A stretch of DNA of 64,000 bases from Streptomyces violaceusniger (GCA_005405945.1 BJHW01000001.1:1054001-1118000); one strand, 5' to 3'. Counted from the first letter of the stretch, positions 46,461 through 56,121 are shown. The notes: generated from the sequence alone by a model not told the origin. Numbers and translations: made by a program.

Positions 46461-48389
46461 TCAGCCGGCCGCCAGGTCGCGCACCGTGCGCAGCCCGGCG
46501 GTGACATCGGCGATGGTCGCGCAGTCGCCCACCGCCGCCCCCGCGGGCAGGACGAGGTCCGTCGGGGGCCGGCGGGTGGCGACGGCGTCGGCCAGGTCGG
46601 ACAGCGCGGCCCGCAGCCGGGCCGCGAGCGCGGGATCGGGCTGTGGGGCGCCCTGGTCGAGCCGTACGCCGCAGGCCGTGACCGCGTCCACGATCTTCTC
46701 CAGGGCCAGTACCACCGGCGCCCAGGCCGCCAGGTCCCGGCCGAACGGCGGGTGTTCCGCGCTGGCCACCTCCACCGCGCGGCGGGCGTCGGCGAGCGCG
46801 CGGTAGGCCTCGCGGCGCAGCCGCAGCCGGGTGGCGTACGGCGCCTCGGCGGTGAGCACCCGGTCGAGGTGGTCGCGGGTGGCGCGGACCGCGAGCGACA
46901 GCCGCACCGAGACCTGGGCGCGCGGGCCGCCGAGCCCGGGCAGCGCCCCGGCGGCCAGGACCACACCGCAGGCCAGCAGCGTGTCGGTGAGCCGGGTGAA
47001 CCCCGGGTCGGTGTCACCGCCGAGGTAGACCAGGGAGAGCAGCAGCGGGGTGAGCACGGCGGTCTGCAGCGCGAAGTGGCGTACGGAGACGGGGATCAGC
47101 GCGGAGCAGACCGCCGCGACGGCCACCGGCCAGTTGCCGGGGCCGCCCGCGCCGGGGGCGAGCAGCGTGGCGAGGGCGCCGAAGACCGCCACGCCCACGG
47201 CGGTGCCGAGGGCGCGGGAGAGGGCCCGGGAGACCAGCGGGCCCATGTCGGGCTTGACCAGGAAGGCGGCCGTGGCGGGGAGCCAGTACCAGTGGGCGCC
47301 CGGCAGTTGCTGGGCGAGGGCGGTGCTGACGCCCACGCACAGGGCCACCCGGGCGGCGTACTCCCGGCCCGCCGGGCCGAGCGCGCGGCGCAGCCGCTGC
47401 CGGTGGCCGGGGACCACCGCGCCGACGGGCGGCGCCGGTTCGCCGTCGAACACCCGGGCGGCGAGCAGCACGGCCCGGTGCATGGCCACATTGCCCGCGG
47501 TGTCGGGCACCGGGGCGGGCAGCCGGCCCGGTGGCAGTCCGGTCCGTATCGAGCGGGCCAGTTGGGCGGGGGTGCGCGCGAGGCGTTCGGGTACGGGTTC
47601 GTCCTCCCACAGGAGGGTCAGGATGCCCTCGCTGAGTGCTCCGGCCACCGCCAGCCGGTCGCGCAGCCGCCGTTCCTCCTCGTCGACGCGGTGCAGGGGG
47701 AGCCGATGGGCGTAGAGGGCTTCGTACGCCGCGTCGTAGGCGGCGGTGAGCTTGCGCCGGGCGGCCTGGCCGTCGTCGGTGCCGACCGCGGTCATCAGGT
47801 CGGCCAGGGCGTCGTACACGGCGGCCACCGTCTCCCGTTCGCCGGAGGGCGCGGCCTGGCGTCCGGGGATGACGCGTGGCAGCAGCGCGGCCATGGCGAT
47901 CACCCATGCGGCGCCGATGAGCAGCAGGCCCGCCCGGGCCGGCGGGGACACCGGGAGGGGCATGCCCGCGCCGACCACGGCGAGCACCATCAGCTGCACC
48001 CCGGCGGAGGAGCAGACCGGGCCGATGGCGCTGAGCGCGCCGGAGACCAGTCCGACGGGGGCGAGGGCGAGCGCGATCCAGATCCCGAGGCCCAGCGTGC
48101 CCAGCCAGGCCCCGGTCAGCAGCCCGACGGCGCCGGCGAGGGCGGGCAGGCCGATGCGCACGACGCGGGTGGCGCGGGTGGCGGGGCGGTCGTTGATATG
48201 GGCGAACATCGCCCCCAGCCCGGCGAGCATCCCGAACGAGGTGTGTTCCGACGCCACGCCGACGGCCACCACCGGCCCCACGCCGAGGGCTCCGCGGAGC
48301 ACCGCCGCCCAGGGCACGGGGCCCCGCAGCGCCCGCACCCCGCGCAGGGGGTGCGTCAGCCAGTCGGGCGGTGTGACGAGCGCGCGCAA
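46461..48389 (-). CDS. FUSC family membrane protein
   Basis: A 642-residue protein with the double layout of FUSC (fusaric-acid-resistance/aromatic-acid efflux-like) proteins: about six N-terminal helices (for example IGLPALAGAVGLLTGAWLGT), a long soluble helical region (about 190-330), a second helical bundle beginning VALCVGVSTALAQQLPGAHW with YWLPATAAFLVKPDMG, and a soluble C-terminus. The start is TTG 48389 with GGAGGACCC directly upstream. It probably exports an organic acid or drug; no partner gene is adjacent. Confidence 0.85.
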   Translation of the reverse strand: MRALVTPPDWLTHPLRGVRALRGPVPWAAVLRGALGVGPVVAVGVASEHTSFGMLAGLGAMFAHINDRPATRATRVVRIGLPALAGAVGLLTGAWLGTLGLGIWIALALAPVGLVSGALSAIGPVCSSAGVQLMVLAVVGAGMPLPVSPPARAGLLLIGAAWVIAMAALLPRVIPGRQAAPSGERETVAAVYDALADLMTAVGTDDGQAARRKLTAAYDAAYEALYAHRLPLHRVDEEERRLRDRLAVAGALSEGILTLLWEDEPVPERLARTPAQLARSIRTGLPPGRLPAPVPDTAGNVAMHRAVLLAARVFDGEPAPPVGAVVPGHRQRLRRALGPAGREYAARVALCVGVSTALAQQLPGAHWYWLPATAAFLVKPDMGPLVSRALSRALGTAVGVAVFGALATLLAPGAGGPGNWPVAVAAVCSALIPVSVRHFALQTAVLTPLLLSLVYLGGDTDPGFTRLTDTLLACGVVLAAGALPGLGGPRAQVSVRLSLAVRATRDHLDRVLTAEAPYATRLRLRREAYRALADARRAVEVASAEHPPFGRDLAAWAPVVLALEKIVDAVTACGVRLDQGAPQPDPALAARLRAALSDLADAVATRRPPTDLVLPAGAAVGDCATIADVTAGLRTVRDLAAG

Positions 48390-48738
48390 GGGTCCTCCGT
48401 GCGGTGGAAATCATGGGCCTCTTCGAACCGTACGTGAGCAATACGGAACTTTCGTAACCTGCGTATTTCCGCCATGTGAGCCGCTGATGCCCCATCCCGC
48501 GCACAACCGGCACCCGGTCCGCGGACCCGGGTGTGACCTGGTGTTTTGTACAGTCTTCCCGGACCGGCCGGTCGGCCTGTTCGGGGTGCACATGCCAGGC
48601 TCATATGTCTCACTCCGTGGCCAGCTTCTTGCGGAGCGTGTTGTGCTGGGTACGCGGGAGAACTAGCCTCCCTTCCGCCCGTTACCGAACATTCGTCTGG
48701 TAACCGCCTTCCGTTGATCCCCAGCGCCGGAGAACGCC
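48390..48738. other. Divergent intergenic region, FUSC to ferredoxin
   Basis: About 350 bp. It must hold the promoters for the FUSC gene and the ferredoxin operon. No palindrome or consensus promoter stands out, and no small gene is convincing. A P450 gene, often found upstream of such ferredoxins, is absent here. Confidence 0.4.
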
Positions 48739-48936
48739 ATGCAGGTGACCTTGCATCAGGACAAATGCGTCGCCTCGGGGCAGTGCGTCCTCGCCGCCCA
48801 GGACGTGTTCGACCAGCGCGGCGAGGACGGTGTCGCCGTACTCCTCGACGACCGTCCGCCGGCGGAGCTGCACGACGACGTCCGTCACGCGGCCGCCGTC
48901 TGCCCCGCCCTGGCGATCGCACTGGCCGACTCGTGA
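48739..48936 (+). CDS. [3Fe-4S]-type ferredoxin
   Basis: A 65-residue ferredoxin of the P450-partner type. Cysteines are in HQDKCVASGQCVLAA (C-x5-C) and in AAAVCPALAIALADS. The usual fourth Cys is missing, which indicates a [3Fe-4S] cluster. It carries electrons, typically to a cytochrome P450. ATG 48739 has GGAGAA upstream. It overlaps the reductase gene by four bases (GTGA), so the two are co-translated. Confidence 0.9.
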   Translation: MQVTLHQDKCVASGQCVLAAQDVFDQRGEDGVAVLLDDRPPAELHDDVRHAAAVCPALAIALADS

Positions 48937-50174
48937 GCGCACCGCGGAACGTCGTGATCGTGGGTGCCTCGGTCGCGGGGCTCACCGCGGCCGTCACACT
49001 GCGCGGCGAGGGCTACGACGGAAGGCTCACCCTCATCGGCGACGAGCCCCACACTCCCTACAACCGGCCGCCGTTGTCCAAGCAGATCCTGGCGGGCACC
49101 TGGGAGCCGGACCGGATCAAGCTGCGCACCGACGAGGAGCTGTCCGCCCTCGACGCGCGGCTGCTCTTCGGCAGATCCGCCTCCGGTCTGGACACCGCCG
49201 CCCGCCGGGTGGTGCTGGACGGCGGCGTCGGCGTCTCCTACGACGCCCTGGTCATCGCCACCGGTGTCACCCCCAACAGCCTGCCCGGCGCCCACCATCT
49301 GGCCGGGGTGCACCTGCTGCGCACCCTCGACGACGCCCTCGCCCTGCGCGCCGATCTGCGCCGCGAGCCCGATGTGAAGGTGGCGGTGGTCGGCGCGGGC
49401 TTCCTCGGCTCGGAGGCCGCGGCGGCGGCCCGCAGGATGCGGCTGGACGTCACCATGATCGACCCCCGGCCGGTGCCGATGCGGCGGCAGTTCGGCGACC
49501 GGATAGCCGCCCTGGTCGGGCAGTTGCACAAGAAGAACGGGGTGTCCATGCGCTGTGGCACCGGGGTGCGGCGGTTCTTCGAGTCCGGCGGCCGGGTGAC
49601 CGGTCTCGAACTCACCGACGGCACACTGCTCGACGCCGATGTGGTGGTGGTCGCCATCGGCGCCGCACCGGCGGTCGGCTGGCTGGCCGGATCCGGCCTC
49701 GAGCTGGGCAACGGCGTCGAATGCGATCCCACCTGCCGCGCGGCGCCCGGCGTCTACGCGGCCGGTGATGTCGCCTCGTGGCACAACAACCACTTCGGCT
49801 GCCGGATGCGGCTGGAACACCGGCTGAACGCCACGGAACAGGCGCGGGCCGTCGCCCACAATGTGCTCGGCGAGAACCAGCCGTTCGCCCCCGTGCCGTA
49901 CTTCTGGACCGATCAGTACGACGCCCATATCCAGGCGTACGGCATCTTTCCCGCCGACGCCGAGCTCGCCGTGCTCCACGGCGAGCTCGAGGGCGGCCAC
50001 TTCGTCGTCGCCTATGGGCACCGGGACCGGGTGGTCGGGGTGCTCGGCTGGAACAGCCCGTGCGAGCTGCGCAAACTGCGTCAACTCGTGGTCGACCGGG
50101 CACCGTGGACATCGATCCTGCCCGCTCCCCAGGCGGTGTGGCCCGGCCGACACCTCTCGGCCAGTCTCCGGTGA
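48933..50174 (+). CDS. FAD-dependent ferredoxin reductase
   Basis: A 413-residue pyridine-nucleotide-disulfide-type reductase. The FAD motif is VVIVGASVAGLTAAVTLRGE, with PYNRPPLSKQ typical of ferredoxin/putidaredoxin reductases. The NAD motif is VAVVGAGFLGSEAAAAARRM, the second FAD motif PGVYAAGDVASWHN, and the C-terminus is a reductase dimer domain. It should reduce the adjoining ferredoxin from NAD(P)H. GTG 48933 overlaps the ferredoxin stop. The glycosyltransferase operon starts 21 bp after it, so all five genes may be one transcript. Confidence 0.92.
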   Translation: MSAPRNVVIVGASVAGLTAAVTLRGEGYDGRLTLIGDEPHTPYNRPPLSKQILAGTWEPDRIKLRTDEELSALDARLLFGRSASGLDTAARRVVLDGGVGVSYDALVIATGVTPNSLPGAHHLAGVHLLRTLDDALALRADLRREPDVKVAVVGAGFLGSEAAAAARRMRLDVTMIDPRPVPMRRQFGDRIAALVGQLHKKNGVSMRCGTGVRRFFESGGRVTGLELTDGTLLDADVVVVAIGAAPAVGWLAGSGLELGNGVECDPTCRAAPGVYAAGDVASWHNNHFGCRMRLEHRLNATEQARAVAHNVLGENQPFAPVPYFWTDQYDAHIQAYGIFPADAELAVLHGELEGGHFVVAYGHRDRVVGVLGWNSPCELRKLRQLVVDRAPWTSILPAPQAVWPGRHLSASLR

Positions 50175-50195
50175 CCGCGACGTCAATTTCCGGCC

Positions 50196-51685
50196 ATGCG
50201 CTCTCGCGAGGCTGGCCGGGTGCTGGTCCGTCGTCTTCTCCCGCAACGTGTCGCCGTCGCTCCTGGTCACTGCCGGCTCCTCGGGCTCGCCGGGTCGGTG
50301 GCCCTGGCGGCGGGCGGGGCGACGGCCGGAGCGCTACCGGTGGGGGACGCCCTCACCCCTGACTCCGGGAGAGAGGCGCTCGGGCTGATCAGCACCTACT
50401 TCGGGCTGGTGCTGCTGATCGCGGCGTGGTGGCTCCTGGGGCGCGAGGTGCGCGGGCCGCGGCCGCCCGGCCCCCGCTCGCTGCTGATCACGCTCGCCAC
50501 CTGGGCGGCTCCCCTGCTGCCCGGGCCGCCGCTGTTCAGCCGGGATGTGTACAGCTATCTCGCCCAGGGCGCGATGGTGCACGCCCGCATCGACGTCTAC
50601 ACCCATGGCCCCATCCGCCTCGGCGGGCCGCTGGCCGACCAGGTGGCGCCGGTGTGGCAGCACACCCCGACGCCGTACGGCCCGGTCTCGCTGGCCTTCG
50701 AATCGGCCGTCGCCCACGCCTCGCGCGCCGAGCCGTCGCTCGGGGTGATCGGGCTGCGGCTGATCGCACTGCTCGGGGTGGCGCTGATGGTGCTCGCCCT
50801 GCCCGTTCTGGCCCGCCGCTGTGGCACCGACCCGAGCGCCGCCCTGTGGCTGGGCGGCCTCAACCCGCTCCTGCTGCTGCATCTGGTGGGCGGGGCGCAC
50901 AATGATGCCGTGATGCTCGGGCTGCTCGGGGCCGGGCTGGTGGCCGCGACGGGCCGATGGCCGGCCTGTGGCGCGGTGCTGGTCACGCTCGCCGCCCTGG
51001 TCAAGGCCCCGGCGGCGCTGGGGCTGCTGGCGGTCGCCACGCTGTGGGCGCGCCGGGTGGAGGGCCGCAGGCGCCGCGCCGGCGCCGTGGCGGCCACCGC
51101 CGCGCTGTCCCTGGCCACCACCGGGGTGGCGACGGCCGTCACCGGCACCGGATACGGCTGGATCTCCGCGCTCACCACCCCGGCCTCACCGGACAACTGG
51201 GCGCTGACCAGCACGCTCGGCCGCGCCACCGGCGCCCTGCTGGAGGCCGTCGGGAGCGGTCTGGCGCCACTGGCCGCGCCCGCCTGGCACGGTCTGGGGC
51301 TGCTGGCCACCGCCGTGGCCATCGGGGCCGCCTGGCTGCGCCCGCCCCGCCCCGGCCGGTGTACGCGCTGGGGCTGAGCCTGATCGCGGTGGCCGTGCTG
51401 GGCCCGGCGATCCGGCCCTGGTACGTGCTGTGGGGGCTGTTCGTGATCGCGGCGGCCGGTCCGGGCGGAACGGTGCGCAAGGCGGTGGTGGCCGGGAGCG
51501 GCGTGCTCGCGCTGGCCGTGCTGCCCAATGGGTTCGCGCCGGATTCGCGGCAGCTGACGTACGCCGTGTGCGGGGGTGCGCTGGCGGTGTGTGCGCTGTG
51601 GTGCGTACGGCACGCGCCGGGGTTCGCCACCGGCAACGCGCTGCCCGCCGTCTCCGGCGGCCACCGATCGGAGCGTTCGGCATGA
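50196..51685 (+). CDS. GT-C polyprenyl-phosphate-mannose mannosyltransferase (MptB-like), frameshifted
   Basis: About 495 residues with about 12 membrane helices. The extracytoplasmic loop FSRDVYSYLAQGAMVHARID (the Asp motif of GT-C enzymes) and LPGPPLF are like MptB alpha-1,6-mannosyltransferase; GTGYGWISALTTPASPDNWA is another MptB-like loop. The frame breaks at about 51350-51362 in a C/G-rich run (RPPRP then RPVYALGLSLIAVAVLGPAI). With one base added the C-terminal helices continue to the stop at 51685. It probably adds mannose to a glycolipid on the outer face. Its stop overlaps the next start (ATGA). Confidence 0.82.
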
Positions 51686-52899
51686 CGGGGCCCACCACCT
51701 CACGCGGACGGCTGGTCCTGGCGCTCGCCCTCACCGGGGCAGTGGCGCTGTTCCTGGCCTTCGTCCCGCTGCACCGGCACTGGTTCGACCTCAACGTCTA
51801 CTACGACGCCGTGGGCCACTGGCTGCGGGACGGCCGCATCTACGACTTCACCATCCCCGGCGCGGACGGGGCGGACTACGGCTTCACCTATCCGCCCTTC
51901 GCCGCGCTGTGCATGCTGCCGATGGCCCTGTTCACCTGGCCGGCCGCGATCACGCTGAGCCTGGTGCTCAACGTGGCCGCCTCGGCCACCCTGCTCACCT
52001 GGCTGATCGGGCCGATCGTCCAGCGGCACGGCTGGAACAAGTGGTTCGCCTTCGTGGTGGCGGCCTGTCTGTTCGTCCTGCTGGAGCCGGTGCGGGACAC
52101 CTTCAGCTTCGGTCAGGTCAATCTGCTGCTGCTGGTGCTGGTGTTCTTCGACGCCTGGCTGCTGTCCACGGGGCGCGGCCGGTTCGCCGGCTGCGGTATC
52201 GGGCTCGCCGCCGCCATCAAGCTCACCCCGGCGATCTTCATCGGCTATCTGCTGATCACCCGGCGGTGGCGCGCCGCCGCGACCGCCACGGGCACCGCCG
52301 CGGCCGCCACCCTGCTGGCCCTGGCGGTGGCTCCGGGCGCCTCGCGGGTCTACTGGACCGAGGCGCTGTGGGACACCGACCGGATCGGGGTGCTCTCCTA
52401 CGTCTCCAACCAGTCGTGGGAAGGGGTGCTGGCCCGGCTGGTCGATCCGGTGCCGCCGAGCGGGGTGGTGTGGGCGCTCGGGGTGCTCGCGGTGCTGGCC
52501 GTCTGGGCGCACCGGGTGCGCCGCGCGGTGGCCGTCGGGGACGAGCGGGCCGGGTTCGCGCTGACCGGGGTGGCCGCCTGTCTGATCAGCCCGATCACCT
52601 GGGTGCACCATCTGGTGTGGCTGATTCCGGCCCTGGCGGTGCTGGCCGACAGCGGGCTGCGGCCGGACGCGCCACCGGCCCGGCGCAGGCTGCTGCTCCG
52701 GGTCGGTGCGCTGGTGTACGTGCTGCTGTGCAGCAGTGTGGTGTGGCTGTGGCGGTTCGACTCCACCGGGGTGGACGGCTTCCTCGGCAGCAACACCTAT
52801 GTGTGGATCTGCCTCGGCCTGCTGATCGCGCTCCCGCTGCGCGGTGCGCGTTCCGCGACGATGCTGGGCCAAGAGCCATATCCGGCACGTATCCCATGA
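51682..52899 (+). CDS. GT87 family mannosyltransferase
   Basis: A 405-residue GT-C protein of family GT87 (PimE-like, polyprenol-phosphate-mannose donors). The catalytic Asp is in HWFDLNVYYDAVGHWLRDGR, followed by GFTYPPFAALCMLPMALF and SFGQVNLLLLVLVFFDAWLL. About ten helices are visible and LISPITWVHHLVWLIPALAV is a GT87 signature. Overlaps of four bases with both neighbours show tight translational coupling. It likely extends the same glycolipid as the MptB-like enzyme. Confidence 0.88.
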   Translation: MTGPTTSRGRLVLALALTGAVALFLAFVPLHRHWFDLNVYYDAVGHWLRDGRIYDFTIPGADGADYGFTYPPFAALCMLPMALFTWPAAITLSLVLNVAASATLLTWLIGPIVQRHGWNKWFAFVVAACLFVLLEPVRDTFSFGQVNLLLLVLVFFDAWLLSTGRGRFAGCGIGLAAAIKLTPAIFIGYLLITRRWRAAATATGTAAAATLLALAVAPGASRVYWTEALWDTDRIGVLSYVSNQSWEGVLARLVDPVPPSGVVWALGVLAVLAVWAHRVRRAVAVGDERAGFALTGVAACLISPITWVHHLVWLIPALAVLADSGLRPDAPPARRRLLLRVGALVYVLLCSSVVWLWRFDSTGVDGFLGSNTYVWICLGLLIALPLRGARSATMLGQEPYPARIP

Positions 52900-53927
52900 C
52901 GACAGGAGTGTCCGGACCGATGCCTGAAGCGATGTCGCGCCCCGTGGAGCAGCCCCTGGACCGGCCCGCGGAACGGGCGGAGCGCCGGCCACTGTACCGG
53001 CGGCTGCCGCTGCGCCAGATCCTGTGTCTGCTGCCGCTGCTCGTCGTCGGCGTCTGGGTGGTCCAGCACCGGTCGCTGATCGGCTCCGGCGCCCGTCAGA
53101 TGTTCACCGCCAATCCGTACTGGCTGCTGACGGCGGTGGCGACCACCGGGCTCGGCTGGGTGGCGGTGTCGTTCGCCCGGCAGGGCACGGTGCTGGAGCG
53201 GCTGCCGGCGAGGCGGCTGTTCGCCACCCAGTTCGCCGCGGGGGCGGCCAACCATCTGCTGCCGTCGGGGATCGGCGCCAGTGCGGTCAACATCCGGTTC
53301 ATGACGGGCTGCGGGCTGCCGCCCGCCCGCTCCTCGGCGGCGCTGGCCCTGTACTTCCTGGCGGAGGCCACGGCCCGGGTGGGGTTGCTGCTGGTGCTGC
53401 TCGTGGCGTTTCCCGAGGCGCTGCGGCTGGGCCCGCTGCTCCCGGAATCGGTGAGCGGGACGGTGGTGGCCGGGGTGGTGGCGGCGGCCGGGGTGCTGGT
53501 GGCCGGGGTGGCGCTGGTCCGTCCGGTGCGCCGGCTCGTGGTGACGTTCCTGCGCACCGCGCTGGCCGACGCCCGTTCGCTGCACATGCGGCCGTCCAGG
53601 GCGCTGGCGTTGTGGGGTGGTTCGCTGGCGTTTCCGCTGCTCCAGGCGACGGGGCTGGTGGCGGTCGCGCTGGCGCTGGAGCTCGAGGTGCGGCCGGCGC
53701 ATGTGATGCTCGCGTATCTGGCCGCCACGGCGGTGGCCGCCGTCGTCCCCGCCCCCGGTGGTATCGGCTCGGTCGACGCGGCGCTGGTCATCGCGCTGGT
53801 GGCGGCGGGTGCGCCGGTCGAGTCGGCCACGTCCACGGTGCTGGCGTACCGCTTCATCACGGTGTGGCTGCCGCTGATCCCCGGGGCGCTGGTGCTGGGC
53901 GGGCTGGTGCGCTCGAAGATCGTCTGA
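52896..53927 (+). CDS. LPG-synthase-TM / flippase-like membrane protein
   Basis: A 343-residue protein of the lysylphosphatidylglycerol synthase TM / UPF0104 family (AglD, dolichyl/polyprenyl-lipid flippase relatives). After a hydrophilic N-terminus come eight or so helices with FAAGAANHLLPSGIGASAVN and AVVPAPGGIGSVDAALVIAL, the PxPGGxG signature of the family. Next to two GT-C mannosyltransferases, a role in moving a polyprenyl-linked sugar is likely. ATG 52896 overlaps the previous stop; ATG 52920 is an alternative. It ends nine bases before the convergent capA-like gene. Confidence 0.85.
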   Translation: MTTGVSGPMPEAMSRPVEQPLDRPAERAERRPLYRRLPLRQILCLLPLLVVGVWVVQHRSLIGSGARQMFTANPYWLLTAVATTGLGWVAVSFARQGTVLERLPARRLFATQFAAGAANHLLPSGIGASAVNIRFMTGCGLPPARSSAALALYFLAEATARVGLLLVLLVAFPEALRLGPLLPESVSGTVVAGVVAAAGVLVAGVALVRPVRRLVVTFLRTALADARSLHMRPSRALALWGGSLAFPLLQATGLVAVALALELEVRPAHVMLAYLAATAVAAVVPAPGGIGSVDAALVIALVAAGAPVESATSTVLAYRFITVWLPLIPGALVLGGLVRSKIV

Positions 53928-53936
53928 CCGGCGGGG

Positions 53937-55049
53937 TCAGGGTCCGCGCAGGGTGAGGACGTCGTCGGGCCGGACGTCGATGTGCGAGCCGAGGAAGGCC
54001 CCGACCCGATCGAGGGTTCCGCCCAGCCATGCGGCGTCGTCGTGGCCGGTGCGCTCCAGCCGCATCCGCCGTGACCGCAGGGGAACCATGCGCAGGCTCA
54101 CCAGGCGACCGGTGTCCGGGTCGAGCTCGGGGAAGTAGAGCAGCCGCAGATCGTCGCGGTACCGCTCGTAGCCGCCGATGCCCTCGTAGTCGTCGACCAT
54201 GTCGCCGCAGCCGTAGAGGACCAGCTTGCCGCGGTACACCTCGAGGGGGCGGGGGTGGTGGGAGGAGTGGCCGTGGACGAGGTCCACACCGCCGTCGATC
54301 AGGGCGTGGGCGAAGTGGATCTGGTCAGGTGAGACGCCGTACCCCCAGTTGCCGCCCCAGTGGACCGACGCGACGGCGATGTCCCCGGGGCGCTTGAGCT
54401 GCCGTACGCGCTCGGTGATTCCGGCCGCGCGGGCGTCCGAGAGCTCGGGCAGGAAGTCGACCCCCGACCGGTTCTCGGTCGCGGCCCACCGGCCCGGAAT
54501 GCCGCTGGAGGCCGCGCCGAACGAGAAGACCAGCACCCGGCGGTGGTCCCCGGCGGGGACGACGGCGGGGCGCCGCGCGGCGGCCGCGTCACGGCCCGCT
54601 CCGGCCACCCGGAGCCCGGCGGCGGCCAGGGAGTCGAGCGTTTCGTCGAGCCCGCGCCGGCCGCCGTCGAGCACATGGTTGTTGGCCAGGACGCAGACAT
54701 CGGGCCGGACCGCGGTCAGGCAGGGGAGGTTGTCCGGGCTCATCCGGTAGTGGACGTCCTTCCCCGGGGCGAACTCATCACTGCGGGTGACGCTCGTCTC
54801 CAGGTTGAGCACCCGCACCTCGGGCGCCTCCTCGTCCAGCACCGCCAGGGCGTCGCCCCAGGGCCAGGAGAAGTCCACCGGCCGCGGGATCGGGCCGTTC
54901 GTCTCCTCGGCCAGCTCCACATAGGCCCGGGAGTCGCGGATGTAGGGCTCGTGGAGCTCCGGATCGCCGGGATGCGGCAGGATCTGGTCGACACCGCGGG
55001 CGAGCATCACATCGCCGCAGAGGAACAGCGTCACCGCCGTGTCGTGCAT
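53937..55049 (-). CDS. CapA family (poly-gamma-glutamate synthesis-type) metallophosphatase
   Basis: A 370-residue CapA/PgsA-like protein of the calcineurin-like phosphoesterase type. Motifs are TLFLCGDVMLARGVDQILPH, NLETSVTRSDEF, VCVLANNHVLDGGRRGLDET, ASVHWGGNWGYGVSPDQIHF and LVHGHSSHHPRPLEVYRGKL, with Asp/His/Asn residues for metal binding. No signal peptide is visible, unlike many capsule CapA proteins, so it may be intracellular. In streptomycetes the family lacks a proven function. ATG 55049. Confidence 0.88.
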   Translation of the reverse strand: MHDTAVTLFLCGDVMLARGVDQILPHPGDPELHEPYIRDSRAYVELAEETNGPIPRPVDFSWPWGDALAVLDEEAPEVRVLNLETSVTRSDEFAPGKDVHYRMSPDNLPCLTAVRPDVCVLANNHVLDGGRRGLDETLDSLAAAGLRVAGAGRDAAAARRPAVVPAGDHRRVLVFSFGAASSGIPGRWAATENRSGVDFLPELSDARAAGITERVRQLKRPGDIAVASVHWGGNWGYGVSPDQIHFAHALIDGGVDLVHGHSSHHPRPLEVYRGKLVLYGCGDMVDDYEGIGGYERYRDDLRLLYFPELDPDTGRLVSLRMVPLRSRRMRLERTGHDDAAWLGGTLDRVGAFLGSHIDVRPDDVLTLRGP

Positions 55050-55074
55050 ATCTCAACGATAGGCGTGCGTCGCC

Positions 55075-55182
55075 ATGAGTGAGCGTGGCCGGGGCGGGGA
55101 CCCGGAGGAGGCCGCGGCCCTGCTGGAACGGACCGTCGCGGCGCTCGACCGGCGGGAGCGGGGAGCGGGGCCGGGCGGCTGA
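55075..55182 (+). CDS. Possible 35-residue small protein
   Basis: An ATG at 55075 opens 35 codons (MSERGRGGDPEEAAALLERT, then VAALDRRERGAGPGG). The helical, acidic-basic pattern is protein-like, but no ribosome site is clear and the frame overlaps the space between capA-like and the sigma factor. Its stop overlaps a second ATG that enters an 18-bp tandem repeat. It may be a remnant. Confidence 0.25.
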   Translation: MSERGRGGDPEEAAALLERTVAALDRRERGAGPGG

Positions 55183-55196
55183 TGAGGCGCGCCCCG

Positions 55197-55268
55197 CCCA
55201 CGGCGTACGCCCCGGCCACGGCATCGGCGCCACCCACGGCGTCCGGCCTGCCCACGGCGTCCGGCCGC
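55197..55268. repeat. 18-bp tandem repeat, four copies
   Basis: Period-18 repeats starting CCCACGGCGT at 55197, 55215 (degenerate), 55233 and 55251; the last two are CCCACGGCGTCCGGCCTG and CCCACGGCGTCCGGCCGC. They lie downstream of the sigma factor gene. Confidence 0.7.
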
Positions 55269-55314
55269 GCGGCCGTGGCCGCCGCCGGGGTGAACATGAC
55301 GCGGGCCGTGGGCG

Positions 55315-56121
55315 TCACGCGGCACGGGCGCCGACCTCCTGGCCCAGGCGGGCGCAGGTGCGGTTGATGAGCCGGGAGACATGCATCTGGGAGATGCCGA
55401 GCCGATCGGCGATCCGGCTCTGGGTCTCGTCACAGAAGAACCGCAGGTAGAGGATCTCCCGCTCGCGCGCGGGAAGCCTGCGCAGGCACGGCTTGAGGGA
55501 TTCGCGCTGGACCACCCGCTCGTAGGAGGACTCGGTGGAGCCGAGGGTGTCCACCAGCGTGTAGCCGTCGTCCGCGCCGCGCAGTGCGGCGTCCAGCGAC
55601 AGCGTGCGGAAGCTGTCGAGCGCCTCCATGCCGACGAGGACGTCCTCCTCGGTCATGCCGGTGTGCCGGGCGATGTCCTTGACGCTGGGCGAGCGGTCGT
55701 CCGGTGAGCGGGTCAGCTCCTGGATGGCGGTGCGGACCCGGTTGCGCAGCTCCTGGACCCGGCGCGGGACGTGCAGGCCCCACATGTGGTCGCGGAAGTG
55801 CCGCTTGACCTCCCCGACCACGGTCGGGACGGCGTAGCTCTCGAAGGCCGAACCCCGGTCCGGCTCATAGCGCTTGACCGCCTTGACCAGGCCGACCATG
55901 GCCACCTGCCGCAGGTCCTCGGGGCTTTCACCGCGGTTGCGGAACTGTGAGGCGATGCGCTCGGCCATCGGCATCCAGGCCCGGACGACATCCTGCCGCA
56001 GGTTCTCCTTCTCCTGACCGTCCGGCAGGTCGGCGATCCGGCGGAAGTCGGCGGAGGTGTCGGGGGCGTCGTCGTGTGCGTGCTTGGGGTGTGTGCGGGG
56101 GTGTGCTCGTGCGGACGTCAT
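55315..56121 (-). CDS. SigB/SigF/SigG-type RNA polymerase sigma factor
   Basis: A 268-residue group 3 sigma factor. Region 2 reads EDLRQVAMVGLVKAVKRYEP, then SAFESYAVPTVVGEVKRHFR; region 3 DIARHTGMTEEDVLVGMEAL; region 4 REREILYLRFFCDETQSRIA, then DRLGISQMHVSRLI. It belongs to the SigB-like stress/development group of streptomycetes. The N-terminus has a His-rich stretch (RAHPRTHPKHAHDDAP). No anti-sigma or anti-anti-sigma gene is next to it. Start ATG 56121. Confidence 0.92.
   Translation of the reverse strand: MTSARAHPRTHPKHAHDDAPDTSADFRRIADLPDGQEKENLRQDVVRAWMPMAERIASQFRNRGESPEDLRQVAMVGLVKAVKRYEPDRGSAFESYAVPTVVGEVKRHFRDHMWGLHVPRRVQELRNRVRTAIQELTRSPDDRSPSVKDIARHTGMTEEDVLVGMEALDSFRTLSLDAALRGADDGYTLVDTLGSTESSYERVVQRESLKPCLRRLPAREREILYLRFFCDETQSRIADRLGISQMHVSRLINRTCARLGQEVGARAA

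Noticed and set aside
46752..48437. A plus-strand Gly/Arg-rich frame opposite the FUSC gene
   Set aside because: Shadow of the membrane protein; composition alone is extreme.
48411..48593. A Cys-containing 60-codon minus frame in the FUSC-ferredoxin gap
   Set aside because: No ribosome site, no family resemblance and no hydrophobic or helical pattern.
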